A stretch of 7,977 bases of DNA, taken from positions 1 through 7,977 of the forward strand of contig PFRK01000003.1 in assembly GCA_002788475.1 (NCBI GenBank), given 5' to 3'. Source of the stretch: Candidatus Nomurabacteria bacterium CG_4_9_14_0_2_um_filter_32_10. GTDB lineage: Bacteria; Patescibacteriota; Minisyncoccia; Phycocordibacterales; UBA9973. The translations under genes were made by a program, and so were the position numbers. This document shows positions 1 through 3,959 of the stretch, in pieces (the stretch's first letter is position 1; every line of letters starts with the position of its first letter). Under the pieces are notes generated by a model. That model searched no databases, was not told the DNA's origin, and saw only the letters and a list, made by a program, of their open reading frames with translations.

Positions 1-9
1 AATATATTT

Positions 10-708
10 ATGTTTCGACAAGACCCATTTGTTACTGGTGAGTATTATCATATCTACAATAGAGGTATAGACAGAAGGATAATATTTAAATTAGAAAGAG
101 ATTATCAAAGATTTATTATGCTTTTATATCTTGCAAATTCACAAGAATCTTTTCGCCTCGATGATTTTTTAAATAAGTCTAATAAGACGTTTTATGATGT
201 TTTAATTTTAGATAGAGGAGAACCACTAGTATCAATAGGTGCTTGGTGTTTAATGACTAATCATTTTCATTTATTAGTTAAACAAGAAGTTAATGGAGGA
301 ATTACAAAGTTTATGAAAAAACTTGGTACTGGGTATGCTATGTTTTTTAATATTAAATATCAAAGAAAGGGAGCTTTATTTGGAGGTCTTTTTAAGTCAA
401 AACATATTGGAGAAGATTTGCATTTAAAACATTTATTTGGCTATATTCATTTAAATCCCCTAGATATAAAATTTTCTGGTTGGGAAAAGTTTATAGAAAA
501 AAAATATCCCAAAGATTGGAAAGATTTCTTGGAAAATTATTATTATTCAAGTTATCAGGATTATATTGGTGTAAATCGTAGGGAAGGAAATATCTTAAAT
601 AAGAATGCTTTTCCAGGTTACTTTAATGAAGAGGATTCCTTTGAAGATTTTATAGATGATTATTTATCATTTGACCCCCTCGCAAGGACGGTCCTTGCGA
701 GGGGGTAA
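10..708 (+). CDS. Y1 (HUH) transposase, REP-associated / IS200-like family
   Basis: The 232-residue protein matches the REP-associated tyrosine transposase (Y1_Tnp) pattern. It starts with a Y-H-I-Y-N-R-G segment (residues 13-19). The metal-binding HUH motif is MTNHFHLLV, with H85 and H87. The GYIHLNP segment follows, and its Y145 is the likely nucleophile, 58 residues after the HUH; an N-P is conserved there in the family. Further on comes the YYYSSYQDY motif (177-185). Such enzymes nick and rejoin single-stranded DNA at hairpins and are thought to move REP palindromes. No tnpB-like partner is visible. The last eleven codons (DPLARTVLARG) are encoded by a palindrome, so the original C-terminus may have ended near residue 221. 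The ATG at 10 fits the family N-terminus, but only nine bases lie upstream, so no RBS or promoter can be judged. The family call is firm; the cellular role is inferred. Confidence 0.88.
   Translation: MFRQDPFVTGEYYHIYNRGIDRRIIFKLERDYQRFIMLLYLANSQESFRLDDFLNKSNKTFYDVLILDRGEPLVSIGAWCLMTNHFHLLVKQEVNGGITKFMKKLGTGYAMFFNIKYQRKGALFGGLFKSKHIGEDLHLKHLFGYIHLNPLDIKFSGWEKFIEKKYPKDWKDFLENYYYSSYQDYIGVNRREGNILNKNAFPGYFNEEDSFEDFIDDYLSFDPLARTVLARG
675..705. repeat. REP-like perfect palindrome at the transposase 3' end
   Basis: Two 15-nt arms (675-689 and 691-705) are exact reverse complements around a single G at 690. The outer ends are C5 and G5, and each arm carries CTCGCAAGGAC or its complement. It is much more GC-rich than its surroundings and is translated as the last residues of the transposase before the TAA at 706. 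A hairpin beside a REP-type transposase is the classic arrangement for a substrate of that enzyme. This role is inference. Confidence 0.85.
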
Positions 709-717
709 GTTTTTTTT
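675..717 (+). terminator. Probable rho-independent terminator of the transposase gene
   Basis: The 15-bp GC-rich stem (675-705) is followed, after TAAG, by eight T residues (710-717). This is the layout of an intrinsic terminator and separates the transposase from the pilus cluster. The four-base gap between stem and T-run is slightly longer than ideal. The palindrome may be a mobile repeat co-opted as a terminator. Confidence 0.65.
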
Positions 718-737
718 ATATTGTTTTATATTGTATG

Positions 738-746
738 TGCTATAAT
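738..746 (+). promoter_or_regulatory. Extended -10 promoter for the pilus cluster
   Basis: TGC directly followed by TATAAT (741-746) is a perfect -10 hexamer with an extended TGn element, in the only sizeable gap before pilD. No good -35 sits at the usual distance (TTGTTT at 721 is only 14 nt away), which fits an extended -10 promoter. Transcription would begin near 753, leaving a leader of about 26 nt with no Shine-Dalgarno sequence. Confidence 0.6.
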
Positions 747-778
747 TTATAAGTTATAAAAGTATTAAAATAATAATT

Positions 779-1570
779 ATGATTTTTATTCTTACACTTA
801 TTTTCTTTGCGTTAGGTCTTATTATTGGTAGTTTTTTGAATGTGGTTATTTTTCGATTTAACACACAACGTTCTTTTGGCGGAAGAAGTGGATGTATGAC
901 TTGTCAGAAACAGCTTTGTTGGTATGAGCTTATACCTTTGTTTAGTTTTTTAGGACTTAAAGGAAGATGTCTAGCTTGTAAAGCAAAAATTTCAATTCAA
1001 TATCCTATAGTTGAATTTATTTCTGGATTAGTTTTTGCAGGAATATTTTTAAAATTTCAAGATATTTTCTTTATAAATACATTAGTGTTCTCTATTTCTT
1101 ATGCTTATTATGCGACGATGTTCTCTATTCTCTTAGTTATCGCAGTTTATGATTTTAAACATAAAATAATTCCGGACATTCTTTCTCTTATTTTTGGTCT
1201 TATAGCTTTCATTGGTATATTTTTCTTTTCTAATTATCTATTTTATCCTCATATTCCGACTGTTTTAGAATTTTTGTCAGGAATATTATTAGCATTACCT
1301 TTTGCATTTTTGTGGCTTGTATCTAAAGGTACTTGGATGGGGCTTGGAGATGCGAAGCTTGCATTAGGACTCGGCTGGTTAGTTGGATTTTCTAGAATAC
1401 TTTCTGGTGTGGTTGTGGCATTTTGGTCAGGAGCAATATTAGGAATTTTCCTTATAGCCTTTTCAAAAAAATATGGCATGAAAAGTGAGATTCCATTTGC
1501 TCCGTTTCTAGTTTTAGGTGTATTGATTGCATTTTTCTTTGAATTAAGTCTTTTTGCAGTAGGTTTTTAA
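779..1570 (+). CDS. pilD: Prepilin peptidase / N-methyltransferase (type IV pilus)
   Basis: This integral membrane aspartic protease cleaves the leader of type IV prepilins and pseudopilins and methylates the new N-terminus. The N-terminal domain has the zinc-binding double CxxC pattern: C39/C42 and C64/C67, with ELIPLFSFL between them. The A24 peptidase domain carries both catalytic aspartates, D125 in AVYDFKHKIIPD and D191 in the GLGDAK (GxGD) motif, and ends with the conserved IPFAPFL segment (238-244). Hydrophobic stretches throughout indicate about seven or eight membrane helices. At 263 residues it is full length. It is the first gene after the promoter at 738-746. Its stop is three bases from the next start, so it is probably translationally coupled to the pseudopilin that it should process. 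No Shine-Dalgarno sequence is visible. Confidence 0.95.
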   Translation: MIFILTLIFFALGLIIGSFLNVVIFRFNTQRSFGGRSGCMTCQKQLCWYELIPLFSFLGLKGRCLACKAKISIQYPIVEFISGLVFAGIFLKFQDIFFINTLVFSISYAYYATMFSILLVIAVYDFKHKIIPDILSLIFGLIAFIGIFFFSNYLFYPHIPTVLEFLSGILLALPFAFLWLVSKGTWMGLGDAKLALGLGWLVGFSRILSGVVVAFWSGAILGIFLIAFSKKYGMKSEIPFAPFLVLGVLIAFFFELSLFAVGF

Positions 1571-1573
1571 AAA

Positions 1574-2284
1574 ATGATTTCTTTTTTAAAAAAATTAAAG
1601 GTTTATAAGCTAAAAGCTATAAGCTACCCCAGTAGTAAAGTAAAACTTACTACGGGGCACGGTAAGCTAAATAGAGGCATGACTTATGTGGAGCTTATTG
1701 TAGTTTTGAGTATTTTTTCTATAATGACTTCCGTTGTTCTTTTTAATTACAAAGGGTTTCAAGCAAAGGTGGATATAAAAGTTTTAGCCAATGACATTGC
1801 ATTAAAAATTGTGGAAGCACAAAAATCTTCTATTTCTGGAAAATTGAACATTCATGCATCTGTTGATTGGAAACCGTCTTATGGACTTTATTTTGATTTA
1901 CAAGGCATTCTTTTTGGTGGAAATAATAAACAATTTATCTATTTTGCTGATTTATATCCTCTCCTTACTCCGGATAGACAATATTCTGATGGAGATTTTT
2001 GTTCTTCTGTTGATAGTCCTGATGTAGAATGTTTAGATAGAATAGATATTACAAAAGGAAATTTTATATCTCAAATAGAAGGTTATTCAGGTTCTAGCCT
2101 TACTACAATTAAAGATCCTTTGTCTATTACTTTTAAAAGACCAGATTCCAGTGCAGTTTTTTTCTCGAATGATCCTGATATTAATAAATATGATTATATA
2201 CAAATTACTATTTCTTCTTCTGGGTCAAGTCCATCTAAAGCATATATAAAAGTATATCCTTCAGGGAGAATTCAGATAGACTGA
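1574..2284 (+). CDS. Type IV pseudopilin (GspH/FimT-like) with a repeat-extended leader
   Basis: The protein has a class III signal: a basic leader ending in RG at 34-35, then MTYVELIVVLSIFSIM. This is the prepilin cleavage site followed by the hydrophobic N-terminal helix with Glu at mature position +5 (E40). The mature part is about 201 residues with a soluble, beta-rich-looking C-terminal domain of unclear subtype. GspH/FimT-like is a guess from its order in the cluster. The leader is 35 residues, against about 10 in the next gene. Residues about 10-32 are encoded by repeat sequence (1600-1669), so the extra length looks like an in-frame insertion. The ATG at 1574 is preferred because the next in-frame ATG (1679) is the +1 residue after cleavage and would remove the leader. 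The stop is TGA. Confidence 0.85.
   Translation: MISFLKKLKVYKLKAISYPSSKVKLTTGHGKLNRGMTYVELIVVLSIFSIMTSVVLFNYKGFQAKVDIKVLANDIALKIVEAQKSSISGKLNIHASVDWKPSYGLYFDLQGILFGGNNKQFIYFADLYPLLTPDRQYSDGDFCSSVDSPDVECLDRIDITKGNFISQIEGYSGSSLTTIKDPLSITFKRPDSSAVFFSNDPDINKYDYIQITISSSGSSPSKAYIKVYPSGRIQID
1601..1626. repeat. AGCT-rich interspersed repeat in pseudopilin leader
   Basis: The 17-mer CTAAAAGCTATAAGCTA (1610-1626) recurs exactly, in inverted orientation, in the intergenic repeat at 3442-3458. Its core AGCTATAAGCT occurs twice more in ligA (5946-5956 and 5967-5977). It begins with GTTTATAA, as do the repeats before the starts at 2325 and 6238. Here it is translated in frame as VYKLKAISY. Confidence 0.8.
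1627..1657. repeat. CCCC...GGGG hairpin in pseudopilin leader
   Basis: CCCC-GTAGTAA-GT pairs with AC-TTACTAC-GGGG (left arm 1627-1641, right arm 1645-1657) to give 13 bp with two bulged A residues (1631 and 1639) and an AAA loop. It is immediately downstream of the AGCT-rich repeat. TAAGCTA occurs on both sides (1620-1626 and 1663-1669). It is translated as part of the prepilin leader that PilD would remove. Confidence 0.75.
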
Positions 2285-2290
2285 GTAGTT

Positions 2291-2322
2291 GCAAAGTTCA
2301 TAAGGTTTATAAAGTTATAAAG
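2291..2322 (+). repeat. GTTTATAAAG repeat directly upstream of a start codon
   Basis: GTTTATAAAGTTATAAAG (2305-2322) is repeated exactly at 6216-6233. In both places it fills a short gap between a stop codon and an ATGCA start, and it is preceded by GTAGT and a degenerate AAAGT/CATAA stretch. The whole gap seems to be repeat-derived. There is no Shine-Dalgarno sequence within it. Confidence 0.7.
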
Positions 2323-2324
2323 AA

Positions 2325-2918
2325 ATGCAAAATAAAAAAAACAATCAAAGCGGTTACACAATAATAGAAACGATGATATCTATTACTATTTTCTTGGTTG
2401 TTATTATGATTGGAATGAGTGCTCTTTTAAACGTCAATCTAATTCATAAAAAATCTCAAGATATGCGATCTATTTTGGACAATTTAAGTTTTATTATGGA
2501 AGATATGTCTAGAAATTTACGAACAGGATACGATTATTATTGTGGTAGTGGTGTAAGTGAAATACCTCTAAGTTGTGAAAATGGGAAAACTTTATTTTTT
2601 GAAGAAGCAACTGGTGAAACTGGAAAAACTGATGATCAATGGGGATACGAAATTAAATTTAATGGTGATACTTATGATATAAATAAATCTACTGATGGAG
2701 GTTCGACTTGGATACAATTAAATCCTGAAGAAGTTAAGTTAAGTTCAGATTCTATTTTTATTGTAACTGGCGCAGAACCACCAAATGGAGATTTACAGCA
2801 ACCATACGTGATAATAAAATTAGTTGGGGAAATAACTTACAGAGGAGTCAAAAGTCCATTTTCATTGCAAACTAGCGTTTCACAACGAAAATCAGATAAT
2901 ATTGTTATTTCACCATAA
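2325..2918 (+). CDS. Type IV pseudopilin, PilW/GspJ-like
   Basis: A short ten-residue leader, MQNKKNNQSG, is followed by YTIIETMISITIFLVVIMIG. This is a standard prepilin cleavage site with Glu at mature +5 (E15) and a hydrophobic helix. The helix is followed by a heptad-like segment (LDNLSFIMEDMSRNLRTG) and an extended C-terminal domain of about 130 residues. The C-terminal SPFSLQTSVSQRKSDN resembles the final strand seen in J/W-type minor pilins, so I lean that way, but the subtype is uncertain. Its normal-length leader shows what the leaders at 1574 and 2940 probably looked like before they gained repeats. It should be a PilD substrate and part of the minor pilin tip complex. The start lies 40 nt after the previous stop, with only repeat sequence between. 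Confidence 0.85.
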   Translation: MQNKKNNQSGYTIIETMISITIFLVVIMIGMSALLNVNLIHKKSQDMRSILDNLSFIMEDMSRNLRTGYDYYCGSGVSEIPLSCENGKTLFFEEATGETGKTDDQWGYEIKFNGDTYDINKSTDGGSTWIQLNPEEVKLSSDSIFIVTGAEPPNGDLQQPYVIIKLVGEITYRGVKSPFSLQTSVSQRKSDNIVISP

Positions 2919-2939
2919 GAGTAAAATATTTTAAATTAA

Positions 2940-3422
2940 ATGATAAAAAAATATTTTAAAAAGAATAATAAACTTGCTACAGGATTTACCCCCACACCAA
3001 AAATTTTTGGTGTGAGCTTGCGAGGTAAGCGGGGGTTTACTCTAGTTGAAACACTCATTGCTATTTCTATTTTTTCTGTATCTATTGTTTCTATGATGTC
3101 TGTTTTAGGTGGTGGAGTTTCTGATATAAATTATGCTAAAAGTAAAATGACAGCTATTTATATAGCCCAAGAAGGTATTGAATATGTTAGGAATCAGCGT
3201 GATAATTATGTTTTATATAATGAAAATGGTTGGGAGAAATTTATAGAATCTAGCCCTGATATAAAATGCCCTGATCCATCTGATACTAAATTTTTAAGAA
3301 CATGCAATATAAATACGGATATAAATAATGAAGTAAAAGTTTCTTCTGATGTTTTTTGGGTTCAAAAGGGTGTGACTCATGACGTTATTTTGACAGAGGA
3401 TTTATTTAATTGGGTAGAATGA
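2940..3422 (+). CDS. Type IV pseudopilin, PilV/GspI-like, with a leader insertion
   Basis: The mature N-terminus is RG then FTLVETLIAISIFSVSIVSMMS, with cleavage after G32 and Glu at +5 (E37). The segment MTAIYIAQEGIEYVRNQRD (74-92) is typical of I/V-type minor pilins, in which a short helix follows the hydrophobic stem. The leader is 32 residues because 51 nt (17 codons) of palindromic sequence lies between two copies of a GFT-encoding stretch (G15-F16-T17 and G32-F33-T34). Removing one copy restores MIKKYFKKNNKLATG then FTLVETL, an ordinary 15-residue leader. The duplication leaves a second, decoy G-F junction at 15/16 without a Glu at +5. The start is 21 nt after the previous stop, with no Shine-Dalgarno sequence. 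The stop is TGA. Confidence 0.87.
   Translation: MIKKYFKKNNKLATGFTPTPKIFGVSLRGKRGFTLVETLIAISIFSVSIVSMMSVLGGGVSDINYAKSKMTAIYIAQEGIEYVRNQRDNYVLYNENGWEKFIESSPDIKCPDPSDTKFLRTCNINTDINNEVKVSSDVFWVQKGVTHDVILTEDLFNWVE
2982..3040. repeat. 51-nt palindromic insertion with flanking direct repeats
   Basis: GGATTTAC (2982-2989) and GGGTTTAC (3033-3040) agree at 7 of 8 positions and flank the insert. Between them, C5 (2989-2993) can pair with G5 (3031-3035), enclosing a perfect 22-nt palindrome at 2993-3014 (arm CACACCAAAAA) and a small GCTT/AAGC hairpin (3016-3030). The structure is a compact three-way fold. The direct repeat resembles a target-site duplication, and the offset of 51 nt keeps the reading frame. 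Confidence 0.82.
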
Positions 3423-3427
3423 TGAAA

Positions 3428-3458
3428 TAGCTTTTAGGTGTTAGCTTATAGCTTTTAG
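3428..3458. repeat. AGCT-rich intergenic repeat
   Basis: The gap between two pilin-like genes is mostly this repeat. TAGCTTTTAG occurs twice (3428-3437 and 3449-3458), and 3442-3458 is the exact reverse complement of 1610-1626. It is the non-coding counterpart of the repeats found inside the pseudopilin at 1574 and inside ligA. Confidence 0.8.
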
Positions 3459-3475
3459 AATAATTACGAATTAAA

Positions 3476-3952
3476 ATGCAAAAAGAAAAGATAAAAAAGA
3501 ATAAAGGATTTGTTTTACTTTATGTTGTTATGATTTCAAGTATTATTTTGGTAGTGACATTAAGTGTTGGAGATATATCATTTAAAGAAATTAAGTTTGG
3601 TACTTCAGCTAAGGATACCAATGATGCATTTTTTTCTGCTGATACTGGGGCTGAATGTGCTTTATATAATGATAGGTCTGATATCAATGCTTTTGTAGAG
3701 GGTGGAGCGAGTGTATTTTGTCTTGATAGATCTATTAATTTAAAAGGAGATTCTTCAGATTGGTATTTTACTCTTTCTGGATTAGGTAATGAGTCAAAAG
3801 GTTGTGCTATAGTTAAAGTTCATAAAGAAAATTTTGTAGAACCTATAACTACTACGATAATTTCTAAGGGATATAATGATGGAGGTATTATTGAAGATGT
3901 TTGTGATCAAGGACCAAATACTGTGGAAAGACAACTTGAATTAAATTATTGA
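3476..3952 (+). CDS. PilX-like pilus assembly protein
   Basis: A basic leader, MQKEKIKKNKG, precedes one hydrophobic helix, FVLLYVVMISSIILVVTLSVG, in the position of a prepilin stem. Mature +5 is Tyr (Y16) rather than Glu, as often seen in PilX/GspK-type proteins. The segment DTNDAFFSADTGAECALYND (43-62) resembles the conserved PilX stretch in which A-D-x-G-A/x-E follows the stem. Six cysteines (56, 72, 99, 133 among them) hint at disulfides. The gene sits after three pseudopilins and before ligA, with seven bases between its stop and the ligA start. The role in a minor pilin complex is inferred from context and the N-terminus; the C-terminal domain is unrecognised. Confidence 0.72.
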   Translation: MQKEKIKKNKGFVLLYVVMISSIILVVTLSVGDISFKEIKFGTSAKDTNDAFFSADTGAECALYNDRSDINAFVEGGASVFCLDRSINLKGDSSDWYFTLSGLGNESKGCAIVKVHKENFVEPITTTIISKGYNDGGIIEDVCDQGPNTVERQLELNY

Positions 3953-3959
3953 TTTTAGT

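Noticed and set aside
10..708. Complete IS200/IS605 element with tnpB and defined ends
   Set aside because: No tnpB-like gene follows, and no left-end hairpin can be seen because the window begins nine bases before the start codon.
1679..2284. Internal ATG at 1679 as the true start of the first pseudopilin
   Set aside because: This Met is the residue right after the predicted prepilin cleavage site. Starting there would remove the basic leader and glycine that PilD needs.
2282..3952. Alternative genetic code (UGA = Gly) as in some candidate phyla
   Set aside because: Three pilin-related genes end naturally at TGA, and none of the recognised proteins contains an in-frame TGA, so the standard bacterial code fits.
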